Source: Streptomyces zinciresistens K42 | GTDB taxonomy: Bacteria; Actinomycetota; Actinomycetes; Streptomycetales; Streptomycetaceae | Direction of reading: 5' to 3' | DNA length: 64,000 bases | Assembly: GCF_000225525.1 (NCBI RefSeq) | Contig: NZ_AGBF01000001.1 | Span: forward strand, 202,419-266,418 | Part shown: positions 25,084 through 35,000 of the stretch, piece by piece | Layout of the letters: each line of letters begins with the position of its first letter | Numbering within the stretch: position 1 is the first letter of the stretch | The notes under the pieces: generated by a model | The model's input: only the letters and a program-made list of their open reading frames with translations | What the model was told of the DNA's origin: nothing | Databases searched by the model: none | Position numbers and translations under genes: made by a program

Positions 25084-26421
25084 TCAGGGCAGTTGGCAGC
25101 CGTACCGTTCCAGGACCTCGCGGGTGCCGCGGTCCTGCGGCCGCAACGGGTGTGTCCCGCCGTCCTCGGCCGGACCGAGCCGCAGCGTCGTATCCCCGCT
25201 GATCGGGCGGATCACCAGGGTCCCGCCCGCGACCTCGGACTGGATCGCGTCGTCGCGGTAGGGACTGGCGGCCAGGCAGCCGTCGCTGAACTCACGCTCG
25301 TAGCGCTCGAACGGGCCCGCGAAAAAGTGGCCCGCGACCGGCCCCTGCACCTGCATCACCAGGTAGGCCGCCACCCCCGCGGCAGCACCCGTCAACGCGA
25401 TCGTCCGGCCGGACTGCCGCATCAGACGCGGCCCAGCCCGGTGAATGCCATAGGCGCCGAGCCCCGCCAGGGCAACAGCGCCGAGCAGTATCGGCTTGGG
25501 GTGGTCGGTGAGCACCCGGGCTTTCATGCCGACCGTCCACGGGATCGCGGCGATCACGAGTACCAGCCACCCGAGTACAGCGAGGGTGAACCCCTGGACG
25601 GCGGTCAGCTTCTGCGGCCACGGCGTCAGCCGGGGCACCGCCTGCTGCTCCCGGCTGATCCAGCGGGCCGCCCCCCGGAGACGGGCAGCCCGCCCCGGGG
25701 CCGCGGGCCCGTGATGGTGCTCCAACAGCCGCAGCACCGCGGAGCCGAACGCCTCCACCCGCTCGTGCACGGCACGCTCGCTGTCCTCCAGGGTGCGCAG
25801 GGCGCCCTCGCGGCCCGGCTGGATGCGCCAGCCGTCACCGCGGGCGAAGGTCTGGTTGACCCAGTGGCCCGGATCGGGAAACCCCGGCAATGTGCGTGCC
25901 GTTCGGCCGTCGGAGAACCCGAGGGACGAGCGAGACGAGCGGTCGGGGATGTAACGCTCGTACAACCGGGGGCTGGTGCGGTGACCGTGGTGACTTGCCT
26001 GCAGATCCCTGATCGCTTCGATGACGTCCACGAGGACCTCGTCGTGGCCGGCGGCCTCGGCCTGGGCGAGCAGCGATGCTCGGGGGATTGCCCGCCACAC
26101 ACCGCCGCTGCGATCGTGCGCGTGTTGCCTCCACATGTGTCGCCACGGACGCGGCCACACCACCGCAACCGGTCTGCGCAGCGGCGGCCGGTCCCGGGAC
26201 AGATGGGCGCGCAGCAGGGCGGTGGCACAGCGGAGGTAGTCCGCCTCGCACACCTGCCACACGGCCTTCGCCGTGGTCAGCCGATCCCGGTGCTCGTCGA
26301 GGTCCGTGGCGTCGTCCGCGAGGGCGTCCATGAACTCCTCGACGCGGCGGCGTGCCTCGCGTACGGCTTCATCCTGGGCGCGCAGTGATGCGATCGCCGT
26401 CCCCCACCGGGCGTGTGTCAT
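25084..26421 (-). CDS. Membrane protein with long N-terminal helical region
   Basis: A 445-residue protein. ATG 26421 is preferred to the one at 26469 because AGGGAGGG precedes it. Residues ~1-250 are helical and charged, with the HEX-like EHRDRLTTAKAVWQVCEADY and a GDGWRIQPGREGALRTLEDS stretch; three or four hydrophobic spans fall near residues 285-375 (GFTLAVLGWLVLVIAAIPW, ILLGAVALAGLGAYGIHRAG, ALTGAAAGVAAYLVMQV). The C-terminal domain is extracytoplasmic or cytoplasmic alpha/beta. It resembles plasmid-borne integral membrane proteins of unknown role. Confidence 0.65.
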   Translation of the reverse strand: MTHARWGTAIASLRAQDEAVREARRRVEEFMDALADDATDLDEHRDRLTTAKAVWQVCEADYLRCATALLRAHLSRDRPPLRRPVAVVWPRPWRHMWRQHAHDRSGGVWRAIPRASLLAQAEAAGHDEVLVDVIEAIRDLQASHHGHRTSPRLYERYIPDRSSRSSLGFSDGRTARTLPGFPDPGHWVNQTFARGDGWRIQPGREGALRTLEDSERAVHERVEAFGSAVLRLLEHHHGPAAPGRAARLRGAARWISREQQAVPRLTPWPQKLTAVQGFTLAVLGWLVLVIAAIPWTVGMKARVLTDHPKPILLGAVALAGLGAYGIHRAGPRLMRQSGRTIALTGAAAGVAAYLVMQVQGPVAGHFFAGPFERYEREFSDGCLAASPYRDDAIQSEVAGGTLVIRPISGDTTLRLGPAEDGGTHPLRPQDRGTREVLERYGCQLP

Positions 26422-26576
26422 CTCCGCCTGCCCTCCCTGGCTGCCTGGGCCGACAGTACCCAACGGCATCCGCCCGGGTCAGGTCTGTTCGTGCTGGTCG
26501 CACTGCGGGCCGGACCCGAACGGCCGGGCACCCCCGGTAGCCGTCAGCCCGCCAGAACGGGCCGTCGTCCCAGTGC

Positions 26577-27809
26577 TCACCGGCGCCGGGCGAGCCGGAC
26601 CAGCCGTTGCCACAGTCGGGGCGCGGGCACGGGTGCCGACGGAGCCGGCACGGGCGGCGGAGGACCGGCTGGCCGCGGAGGCGGCACGATGCCCGCTGAC
26701 GTCCCGGTCCCCGCGGGCGGCGTCGCGCCGGCCGGGTGTTCCGCCGCCCCCGTCGCCGGCAGGGACTCGGGCTCCGGCTCGGGCTCTGGGGGCGTGCGCA
26801 GTTCGGCGGCCTCCCCGTCCGAGGCTGCGACGGGCTGCTGTGGCTCGACTTCCGCTTCCGGTTCTGCGGGCGGCGTGGCGCGCGCGGCGTAGACCTCACG
26901 CGCGTGCTCGTTGCGCCAGGTTATCCGGCGCTCCTGGGCGGCGTAGAGGTCGCCCATCACCTGGTAGGCGTCGGCGGGCCGGAACGCGCCCCGGGTGCGA
27001 GTGAGCGAGACGAACGCGACCGGCACCAGGCCCCAGGTGTCGGCGTCGGGGGCCGGGCGCGGCTTGCTGATCCGCCAGTCGTCGCGCGGGTCCGACCGCC
27101 ACTTCCAGTTCGTCCAGTCCTGGCCTGGCTGTACCGGGTGCTGGAATCGGCGGATGCCGTAGGGGACGAGGACCGCCTTCCCGTCGAGCCAGTACACGTG
27201 GCCGCCGGCCTCGTTGATGGCCTTCTGCCGCTCGTTGGGCGCCACCTGCTCGTGCAGTGCCTTCTGCCCCCGCAGCCACACGGGGTGCGGGGCAAGCTGC
27301 TGGAACTGGGCGAGGTCGCGTTTGAGGAACCACACATGCGCGGCCCCCGCGTGCTCATCCCGCACCGCGCGGATCCTGCGCCGGATCGCCTCCGGGCCCG
27401 GCAGCGCCGACGGCGCCTCGATCACCACCGTCGTGGTCCCGCACTGGGCCAGGACGGCCGGCGGCAGGCCGGATGGGTGCTCAGGGTCCTCTCCTGGGGA
27501 GGCGGTGACGCAGTGCGTGACACCGGGAAGCGCGCGTATCTGCTCCCGCAGCTGGATGACGACTTCGTCGGCGGCGTCCAGGAGCGCCTCCTGCTCCGGT
27601 CTGCTGCAGCCGTCGTTGCTGCGGTGTGCGAAGTGCGGCTGGACCTTCGCGCTCGGGCGCGCCCCCTTGAGGATCAGTCGCTCGCCGCAGGCGCGGCACC
27701 GATAGCGTCCGCCGGCCATGCCGGGCGGCAGGCCCTCGACGCCGTCGTCGACCCATACGGTGGTTCTTCTCTCGGTATCCCAGGCACTCCTACCCATGCG
27801 GCTGATCAT
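26577..27809 (-). CDS. CoiA-like protein
   Basis: A ~410-residue protein with a CoiA-like N-terminus: YRCRACGERLILKGARPSA and PHFAHRSNDGC, the zinc-ribbon plus HFAH motif seen in competence protein CoiA and related nuclease-like proteins. The mid region (VVIEAPSALPGPEAIRRRI, VWFLKRDLAQFQQL, AGGHVYWLDGKAVLVPYGI) fits the nuclease-fold part. The last ~100 residues are a Pro/Ala/Glu-rich tail. The start is uncertain; ATG 27809 is given, with ATGs also at 27797 and 27878 and no clear RBS. Homologues occur on streptomycete plasmids and may process DNA during transfer; unproven here. Confidence 0.7.
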   Translation of the reverse strand: MISRMGRSAWDTERRTTVWVDDGVEGLPPGMAGGRYRCRACGERLILKGARPSAKVQPHFAHRSNDGCSRPEQEALLDAADEVVIQLREQIRALPGVTHCVTASPGEDPEHPSGLPPAVLAQCGTTTVVIEAPSALPGPEAIRRRIRAVRDEHAGAAHVWFLKRDLAQFQQLAPHPVWLRGQKALHEQVAPNERQKAINEAGGHVYWLDGKAVLVPYGIRRFQHPVQPGQDWTNWKWRSDPRDDWRISKPRPAPDADTWGLVPVAFVSLTRTRGAFRPADAYQVMGDLYAAQERRITWRNEHAREVYAARATPPAEPEAEVEPQQPVAASDGEAAELRTPPEPEPEPESLPATGAAEHPAGATPPAGTGTSAGIVPPPRPAGPPPPVPAPSAPVPAPRLWQRLVRLARRR

Positions 27810-27981
27810 GTACGGCGTGGGCCGGCGCGCGCCAGAGTGCTGTCCGCCCGGCGGGCGCCACCACATCCCCGGCGCCACAGGGCGGGAGATGAACTGCCGT
27901 GGCGTCCCGCCCGGCGGGCTCGTGCCAGTCGCAGCGCCGCCGATGGCCTCCAGGCTCGGCGCCGCGGTCGGACCGGCCGGA

Positions 27982-28200
27982 CTAGGCCGGATCGCTGGCG
28001 CGTTGCGCTGAAAAGGGGATGTGGATCGGGCGAGTGCCGAGGCCGCGGCGCGGGCGGAAGAGTGTGTCCAGCAGGTCCGCTGTCTTCAGCCCGTGGCAGG
28101 CCGGCCCGGAGACTGCAGCGGCGTGCTCGAGGTTCTTGACCAGCTCCCACATCTCGTCTTGCACGACGAGCGTGTTGGCAACGGCAGGCGACTGTTCCAC
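27982..28200 (-). CDS. Small hypothetical protein
   Basis: A 72-residue protein with a compact helical N-terminal half (NTLVVQDEMWELVKNLEHAA). ATG 28200 has AAGGAA upstream at good spacing, which supports a real gene. No recognised domain. It lies 172 nt upstream of the CoiA-like gene on the same strand and may be co-transcribed. Confidence 0.6.
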   Translation of the reverse strand: MEQSPAVANTLVVQDEMWELVKNLEHAAAVSGPACHGLKTADLLDTLFRPRRGLGTRPIHIPFSAQRASDPA

Positions 28201-28769
28201 GTCGATTCCTTCGGAGGGACGGCAAGGGCCCGGGCACGGCGGCCTGCAAAGGCTGGCGACGCGAAAGCCGGGCCCTGGGAGATCGTCCTGTCAGGGTAGT
28301 TCGTCAGTGTCACCAGGTCCGGCGCTGCCGGGACCGTCCTCGACCAGCGACTTCGGCCCCGGCACGGGAGCGCGGGTCTGCTGCTCACCGTTCCGTCGGC
28401 CCGCCTGCGAGAGGGCGGTGGTAAGGCCGACACGAAACGGCCCCGGCCGTCATGCACGGGGGGACGCGACGGCCGGGGCTCGTTCATTCCAGCTTAATGA
28501 TCACAAGACGCGTAGGAGGGTATTTCAGTCGGATTGGCGCATTTTCTCTGAGGGTTGATCGGTTCGGCCGATTCAAGTCCGTGCTGCTCTCCTGCCGTCC
28601 GGAGCCTGCCCGCTCCGCGCTGTTCAGCAGCGTCGCGGGCGGGATCCCAGGACATCCAGGATGAATGCCGGCCGTGCGCGTGCGTCACGGGTCCCGAACG
28701 CCTCGGGCTCGGCGGTCGGCATCCTGCTCTCGATGGCCGGAACGCGCCGGGTCAGGGCTGACCGCACGG
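28201..28769. other. Intergenic stretch, mostly without genes
   Basis: No convincing gene is seen in this 569-nt stretch. Overlapping open frames here have Arg/Pro-rich, non-family sequence and read through the strong hairpin at 28440-28479. AT content rises around 28490-28570. Confidence 0.6.
28440..28479. terminator. Perfect 12-bp stem hairpin, likely bidirectional terminator
   Basis: The left arm GCCCCGGCCGTC (28440-28451) pairs exactly with GACGGCCGGGGC (28468-28479) around a 16-nt loop. Genes on both sides point leftward, so it would mainly end transcription coming from the gene at 28770-29609. There is no long T-run, as usual in actinomycetes. Confidence 0.7.
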
Positions 28770-29609
28770 CTACGCCCCTTGGGTGCCGGTGGCTGCGGGG
28801 TGGTGGAGGTAGACGGACAGCGACCGCTCCAGGTCCAAGACCACATCCGTTGCGTCTCCGGTCACCGGCGGGTCCTGCACATAGCCGTGGGGCGGGCGCC
28901 AGTTCCGGCCGGGCTCTTCCAGACCCGGCAGCGGCTCACCCACGGGTGCTCCTCCCCACAGGTGCGCGACCTCGGCGGCGACGTCCTCCGGCAGTGCCAT
29001 GACCGGGCAGGCCAGATCACTCAGGCAGCTGCCGAGAGATTCGTCCGGTGCTGCTTCGAGAAAGGTGAACCAGCCGCTCGTGTCCATCCACCCCACCACC
29101 CAGCGCAGCGGCCGGTCCTCGCCCGGTTCGCGGTCCTCGTCGCCCTCGCCCAGGGTGATGTAGATGCGGCGGTCCTCATCGACGTGCACGTCCCAGTCGG
29201 CGATCCGGCCGCCGCGACCCCGGATGGCGGCGACGACGGCCAGGGCGTAGGCATCGGCGGTCTGGTGGAAGGGAACCGTGCCCCACAGCTCCGTGGCCTG
29301 GTCCTCGAGCATGCCCCGCTCGCTGCGGGTGAGCTGCAGCTGACCGCCGTCGGGAAAGAGGTCCTGCAAGTCCTGGCCGGCCGCGACGTCCCAGCCCGTC
29401 CAGGACAGGCTGTTGCGCAGGCTGTCCGTGTTGTACGCGGTGCGGACGTGGCCGTCGAGCGACATCTCCAGGGCGCCCCGCTCGCCCGGGGTCAGCCGGG
29501 CGGTCGCGGTGCGCGGGGTGTGGTGCTGGCGCAGAGCCGATGTGTACTTCGCGCCCTGGCGGGTCGTACGGCGGGCCTTCTTGGCGGCGGTGGACTGCTT
29601 CTTCGGCAT
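28770..29609 (-). CDS. Hypothetical plasmid-type protein with basic N-terminus
   Basis: A 279-residue protein starting with a Lys/Arg-rich tail (KKQSTAAKKARRTTRQGAKY), which could bind nucleic acid, followed by an acidic region with DVHVDEDRRIYITLGEGDED and a C-terminal GRNWRPPHGYVQDPP segment. ATG 29609. Basic-tailed proteins of this kind occur on actinomycete plasmids and phages; no catalytic motif is visible. Confidence 0.62.
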   Translation of the reverse strand: MPKKQSTAAKKARRTTRQGAKYTSALRQHHTPRTATARLTPGERGALEMSLDGHVRTAYNTDSLRNSLSWTGWDVAAGQDLQDLFPDGGQLQLTRSERGMLEDQATELWGTVPFHQTADAYALAVVAAIRGRGGRIADWDVHVDEDRRIYITLGEGDEDREPGEDRPLRWVVGWMDTSGWFTFLEAAPDESLGSCLSDLACPVMALPEDVAAEVAHLWGGAPVGEPLPGLEEPGRNWRPPHGYVQDPPVTGDATDVVLDLERSLSVYLHHPAATGTQGA

Positions 29610-30046
29610 GACGTACTCCTCGGCGCGACGGCCCCACGCTGCCGTCGGCGCTCGGTACTCACACCAGGCAGAGATCAGCGCGGGCCCCGGGAGACCTTGA
29701 CCGGCAAAGTCACCGTGCGGCGTGGGGCGCCGGTGACGACGGCGGACGGCAGTACGCGGCTAGCCGTTGGATCATCAACGGTAGCGGGCACCACTGACAC
29801 CGACCCCGAGCCGGCGATCCGCCGGTACGCCGTATGTGCGGTGTGCGGTGTGCGGTGTGCGGTGTGTGGAGAGGCCCGCAGTGGCTTCGCGCGTGAATCC
29901 GTCGCCTTCTTCAACCACCGGGCCGGGCAGCGGATCGGCCCGCCCATACCCGGGTGCCGGCTGTCCGGCCAGGTACGCGCACGAGGCATCAAGCCGCCCC
30001 ACCATCGCTCCCGCAGGTCCACCCGCCGCCGCCCGGGCGGCCCCGG
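29610..30046. other. Intergenic stretch with a heptamer tandem repeat
   Basis: Between the hypothetical gene ending its start at 29609 and lexA. I see no supported gene. It contains the TGTGCGG tandem repeat at 29835-29866. The rest shows no promoter I can defend. Confidence 0.6.
29835..29866 (+). repeat. Tandem repeat of TGTGCGG (4 copies plus TGTG)
   Basis: Four exact TGTGCGG units run from 29835 to 29862, followed by TGTG. It lies in the intergenic region downstream of lexA. Short tandem repeats of this length can be slippage products; no function is implied. Confidence 0.95.
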
Positions 30047-30733
30047 TCAGAGGCTGCGCAGCACGGCGACGACTTTGCCGAGGATGGCGGCATCGTCTGC
30101 CGGCAACGGTGCGTAGGCCGGGTTGTGCGGCACCAGCCAGACGTGGCCGCCCTCGCGGCGTAGGCGTTTGACCGTGGCCTCACCGTCCAGGAGCGCGGCG
30201 ACGATGTCGCCGTGGTCGGCGGAGTCCTGGCGGCGGACTGTGACGATGTCGCCGTCGCAGATCGCGGCGTCGATCATGCTGTCGCCCCGCACTTTCAGTG
30301 CAAACAGCTGGCCCTCGCCGACAAGGCGGCGGGGCAGGGACAGTACGTCCTCGACAGACTCTTCCGCGAGGATCGGTGCGCCTGCGGCGATCTGGCCGAC
30401 CAAGGGGACGTCGGCCGTCTCGGGGGTGGTGCCGGTGGGCGCCTGGTCGAAGCCGGTGTCACGGTGGGGCCGGACGCGGTAGGCGCGGGGGCGGTGGGGG
30501 TCGCGGTAGAGGATGCCCTTGCGCTCCAGAGCCATGAGCTGGTGCGCGACGGATGAGGTGCTCTTGAGGTGGACCGCCGCGCCGATCTCGCGCATTGACG
30601 GGGGATACCCCTGGCGGGCGACGGTGCGCTCGATGAAGGTGACGATGTCCGCCTGTCGGGTCGTGAGTCCGTCGGGGCCGGTGACGATTCCGGGCGGGCG
30701 TCCGGCCCGGCCCGCTGATTCGGTGACGTGCAT
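30047..30733 (-). CDS. lexA: LexA repressor
   Basis: A 228-residue LexA, the SOS repressor. The N-terminal winged helix contains [25 protein letters not shown]; the self-cleavage site is AAGAPI in [13 protein letters not shown]; the catalytic Ser lies in [11 protein letters not shown], and the Lys in [14 protein letters not shown] 30733 has AGGGGGGA upstream; longer readings have unrelated sequence. An imperfect SOS box lies 64 nt upstream (30797-30808). This is probably an element-borne second LexA controlling the Y-family gene behind it (30831-31844) and possibly the element. Confidence 0.93.
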   Translation of the reverse strand: MHVTESAGRAGRPPGIVTGPDGLTTRQADIVTFIERTVARQGYPPSMREIGAAVHLKSTSSVAHQLMALERKGILYRDPHRPRAYRVRPHRDTGFDQAPTGTTPETADVPLVGQIAAGAPILAEESVEDVLSLPRRLVGEGQLFALKVRGDSMIDAAICDGDIVTVRRQDSADHGDIVAALLDGEATVKRLRREGGHVWLVPHNPAYAPLPADDAAILGKVVAVLRSL

Positions 30734-30796
30734 GGTGCTTCCCCCCTGGCGGGATCTTGCTTGACGTGGACCGTAACCCCGAAACCACAGCAAAGG

Positions 30797-30808
30797 GAAC
30801 ACCAATTC
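30797..30808. promoter_or_regulatory. Imperfect SOS box upstream of lexA
   Basis: GAACACCAATTC matches the actinobacterial LexA site GAAC-N4-GTTC at 7 of 8 positions. It sits 64 nt upstream of the lexA start, in the right place for autoregulation. Confidence 0.5.
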
Positions 30809-30830
30809 GATGAACGCTCTCCGGCGCTGG

Positions 30831-31844
30831 TCAGGAGGCGGCTCGGTAGGCGGCGGGGCCGATGACGCCGGCGCCGAACTTGTCACGGACCCGGTCGACG
30901 GCGGCTTCGGCCACCAGACGCGCCTCGCGGGCGTGGTCCAGCGTGATCTGCCGGGCCACGGTGCCGGCGTTGCACAGCTCCTCTGCCCGAAGGGACAGTG
31001 CGGTCAGGCGTCCTCGCTGCAGACCTGCGGCGTCCATGAGCCGGTAGGCGGCAGCGCGCAGATCGTCCTCGTGCGCGGAGGGCTCGGGCAGGCGGTGGGT
31101 CTTGCTCCAGCGGCCGGTCCCGGCGAAGGACAGTGTCAGCGTCAGCGCCTGGGGTGATTGCCTGCGGCGACGCAGCGTCCGTCCGAGCTGCACGACCAGG
31201 CGGAGCAGGGCGGAGCGCACGTCGGGGCCGTCCAGCGCGTGCCGGGCAAAAGAGCAGCTGACGCTCACGGAGGCGGGCAGGGAGCGCGGGACGACCGGAC
31301 GGGGGTCGGCGCCGCGCGCCCGGTCGCGGGCCAGGCGGCCGGCGCGCCCGCCGAGCAGCCGCTGGACGGTCTGGGCGGGGACGGCAGCGAGCAGACCTGC
31401 GGTGTGGATGCCGTAGTGGTGGAGCACGCCCGCCTGCCGGGGGCCGACGCCGTGCAGGGCTTCCACCGGCAGCCCGGCGAGCCACTCCGCAGCCCGGTCG
31501 GGGGCCACGACCAGCACCCCTCCAGGCTCGGGGACCTGAGCAGATGCGGTCGCGGCCACGCTGATCGTAGGACCGATGCCGATGCGAAGGTCGGCGCCAC
31601 AGCGGGTCAGCGTTCGCACACGCAGCATCTGGCCCAGTCGGTCCACGTCCGCGCCGACGCCGTGGTAGCGCAGGGCGCCCTTCAGCTCGGCGAGGGCCGC
31701 GGTGGGCGGCAGAGCCTGCACGACGGGGGACAGCTCGGCCAGCTGCTCGAGGACGAGGCGGTACAGCTCCTCCGGGAGACGGTCCGGGCAGCGCACGTGC
31801 ATCACGGTGGGGACCCGCCGCGCAGGTGCCTGGTCGATCGTCAC
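30831..31844 (-). CDS. Degenerate Y-family polymerase (ImuB/DinB-like)
   Basis: A 337-residue Y-family DNA polymerase-like protein. The helix-hairpin-helix ([21 protein letters not shown]) and the little-finger DNA-binding domain ([20 protein letters not shown]) are recognisable. The catalytic carboxylates are not: there is no DxDxFF-type start, and where active enzymes have SIDEAYLDL this protein reads PPTAALAEL. It is therefore probably non-catalytic, like ImuB, which acts as an adaptor for mutagenic translesion synthesis. GTG 31844 has AGGAGG at ideal spacing. It lies upstream of lexA on the same strand. No imuA or dnaE2 is present in the window. Confidence 0.72.
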   Translation of the reverse strand: MTIDQAPARRVPTVMHVRCPDRLPEELYRLVLEQLAELSPVVQALPPTAALAELKGALRYHGVGADVDRLGQMLRVRTLTRCGADLRIGIGPTISVAATASAQVPEPGGVLVVAPDRAAEWLAGLPVEALHGVGPRQAGVLHHYGIHTAGLLAAVPAQTVQRLLGGRAGRLARDRARGADPRPVVPRSLPASVSVSCSFARHALDGPDVRSALLRLVVQLGRTLRRRRQSPQALTLTLSFAGTGRWSKTHRLPEPSAHEDDLRAAAYRLMDAAGLQRGRLTALSLRAEELCNAGTVARQITLDHAREARLVAEAAVDRVRDKFGAGVIGPAAYRAAS

Positions 31845-31872
31845 GTCGTCGCCTCCTCTCTCCTCAAGGATA

Positions 31873-31888
31873 TCGAACACATGACCGA
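31873..31888. promoter_or_regulatory. Imperfect SOS box upstream of the Y-family gene
   Basis: TCGAACACATGACCGA resembles TCGAAC-N4-GTTCGA: the left half-site is perfect, and the right half-site matches 4 of 6. It is 29 nt upstream of the GTG start. Confidence 0.42.
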
Positions 31889-32042
31889 ATGACTGTGTGA
31901 GGATCTCACCACCGGACGAATCGTCCCGTTGCGTGCTGCTCCGCTTCGCCCGTCGGGTCGTGGTGTAGAGACTGCGACGTACCTCGCCCCACCCGCCCCG
32001 CTCCGGCCGGCGGGCCCATGCCTCCTGCGGCGCGGCGGGCGG

Positions 32043-35000
32043 TTACGCGATCGCGGTCCCCACCACTGAGTTCGCTGCCAGCAGCGCATTGAGCAGGGCC
32101 ACGGTCTCGGGCGAGCTGTCGAGCCCGGTTTCGGTCGAGATCCGGTTGAGCTGATGGGCGGTGCGCTCGAGGCCGGCCCGGTCGCCGGTCTCGCTGTAGA
32201 TCTGGAACAGGTCGCGGTAGAGAAGTTCGGCCTGGATGTCGCAGGTCAGTCCGATGGAGACTGCGCTGGCCGCGGCGCGGAAGTCACGGGCGGACATGCG
32301 GCGCATTGCCAGCTCGTGGGCGACGTCGACGCTGGCGGAGATCATTTCCTGGATGTTGTGCTCGGCCCAGGCGTAGCGGCTCTGGTCTATGCCGGAGAAC
32401 GGCCGGCCCCGTACGAGGGCCAGGGCATGGGCGAGTGCGGTGTCGGCGTCCTCGCCGTGGTGGTGCATGCCCTTGGCGTACAAGTCCTGGAACTGGTGCC
32501 AGTCGGCGGTGACGTCGGCGTTGAAGCTGTAGACCCCGTCGGTCACCGGCAGCAGGTAGGTGCTGTCGGGGGCGTCGGCGGGCAGGCGCGGGTCACGCCC
32601 GAGCCAGGTCCGCAGCTTGCTGATGGAGGTGTTGCGGGTCTTGGCGTTCACCCGCTGGCCGGGCCAGATGGCCTCGTCGAGTTCGTGGCGGTTGCGTCCG
32701 GGGTGCAGCACGAGCCACGCCGCGATCTCGGTGAGGCTGTTACGGCGGTAGGACTCGACACGACCCAGCGCACCGACCACGTCGACCGTGCCCAGGACCC
32801 GGATCTGTGGTGCTGCCGGCGGGTCAGGCGGGGTGTTCAGCGCCGCGAGGATGTGGGAGGTGACGGCGGTGACCCGGGCCAGGGGCGGCCTGGGCGCCTG
32901 CACGGCTGCAGCTTCGGGGGACGGGTGCTGCTGGTGTGCCTCGTCGGCCGGCGCGCCTTCAGGGCGGGCCGCGCCGTCGCTGGTCTCGTCTAGCTCGTCC
33001 GCCATGTCCGTGCTGGAGGCGGTGGTCTGCTCGTCGAGGACTTCCGCGATCACCTCGTCGAAGTCGAGAGGGGCTTCGCTGTCCGGGGCAGAGGGCGTCA
33101 CCTGCTCGTTCAGGTCCTCCGACGTAGGGACAGCAGCGCTGCTGACGGCGGGATTCAGGGCGCTGTCCTCGTCCGTCCGCCAGATGTCCTCGGAGCCCTC
33201 GTCTTCCCCACGGTCCTCGGGGGCGGGGGGTTCCCACTTGGGCTCGAAGTCGTCGTACGCCGATTCCTCTTCCGGGTACGTGGCCGCATCCGGTGCGAGG
33301 GCGCTGTCGCCGGAGGCCTCGGGCGACAGGCCTCCATCGCCTGCCGTCTCCGCCTCGCCGGGTGCGGCCGGCGCTTCTGCGGCCGGGGCGAGGGCGCTGA
33401 AGTCGGGCAGTGCTGTGGCGAAGTCGCCTGCGGTGGTGGAGGAGACGTGGACCGGCACCTCGCGGGACGGCCGGCCGGCGGCCTGCATCTCGCCGGCCGC
33501 CCCGGTCGCGGCGGTGCTGTCCTCGGCGGCCTTGGTCCATGCCGGGGCAGGGACGTCGTCGGTGCGGTTGGCCGTCCCCAGCAGATCCAGGAGGGGGCCG
33601 TAGGCGTGGGGCTCCAGGCGCTGCAGGGTGACGGTCAGGTCGAGGCCGGGCAGCTGGACTGCGGCGCCGGGGGCGGCGGGAACCAGCCAGGCGCCGGGCA
33701 GCTGGAGGGCTTCCTCGGCGGAGGTGATCACCGCCAGGGCGGTGCGGGGGCGTGAGGAGAGCAGGTCGGACAGGGTCTCGGCGTGTTGCCCGCTGGGGGC
33801 GGTCGGGCACATGAGGACCCGGGGGATCCAGGTGTCGCCGCCGTCGGCGGACAGGCGGGCGTCCAGCAGGCTGTCCGCGCCGGCGGCGTCCAGGGCGCCT
33901 CGCTGGAGGGCGTCGTGTGCGCGCAGTTCGTCCAGCGCGGCGGCGAGCTGAGCGTGGTGCTGGATGCGGGCGGGGAAGACGGCCTCGAGTTCGGCCCCGA
34001 GCCCGGACAGCAGCAGGGCCGTGTCGTCGGTGAGCGCGGAGGAGGCGAGTTCGACCGCCATCCCGAGCATGACCGAGGTCACGTCGTCGGTGCTGCCGTG
34101 GAGTTGGAGCAGGCCGATGGTTTCGAGGTTGACCAGGACGGGGTCGCCGGCGGGGGTTTCGCCGATGCTGACCAGGGCCGGGTAGGGGGCGGTGATGTCG
34201 CGGCCCTCGTCGGGGCCGAGCAGGGAGGTGCCGCGGGCAGGGCACCACCACACGGCGGGGTCGGACTCGCTCTCGGTGAAGGGAGCGATCGCCGGGGCGG
34301 GCGCGGACAGGTGCAGTTCGAGGCCGCGCGCATCGAGGCGGGCGGCCTCGATCTCGGGCAGGGGCCGCCCGCTGCGGGCGCAGTTGGCGGCCAGGGTGCG
34401 CAGGGCCTGGTGGAGGAGGTCGAGGCCGTCGGCGGAGGAGTTGGCGCGCATCTCCTGCTCAAGTTCGGCGCTGGGGGTGTTCGCTTCGGGCATGGGGATA
34501 CGCCGCTTGTGGCGCCGGCGGCGCTGCTGGTGGGCGCGGCGTGCGCCGAGCACGGCCAGGACGGTGGCGGCGAACAGGCTGGTGACGGCGGCTGCCGTGA
34601 CGGCGACGCTCGGTCCGGCCTCCTCGCCCGCGGGCTCGGCGTCCGGGGTGTGGTCGTCGGCGGGAGCCGGCGAGGCCTGCTCGGGCGCGGTCTGCTCGGG
34701 GGCGGGGGTGGAGGGCATGGTGTCCCGGTTGGTGTCGGAGCCGGCCGCGTCGCGGTCGGGGGCGGCGGGCTGCTCGGGCGGGGCCGTGTCGGACGGGTCC
34801 TTCGCGCTGTCGTCCTGCTCGGCGGGGGAGTCGTGGTCGCCGTCTTCGTGTTCCTCGGCGGGCTTGTCCGGGGCGGGGGAGCCGGTGTGGGGCAGGGCCA
34901 GCTGCCATCCGGGGTGGATGTCGTCCGGGTCGGTGAAGGTGCGGCCGTCGACCTGCTTCTTGCCCTGGTTGAGTTGGGCGATGTCCATGTAGTCCGCGGC

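Noticed and set aside
28086..28487. A minus-strand ORF of 133 codons through the hairpin at 28440-28479
   Set aside because: Arg/Pro-rich sequence with no RBS, reads across a strong terminator-like hairpin and overlaps the small gene at 27982-28200 in another frame.
29835..29866. TGTGCGG tandem repeat as a replication origin
   Set aside because: It is only 32 nt long with no Rep gene or AT-rich segment nearby; slippage is a simpler explanation.
30831..31844. An active DNA polymerase IV
   Set aside because: The catalytic carboxylates are not present: no DxDxFF motif and SIDEA is replaced by PPTAA.
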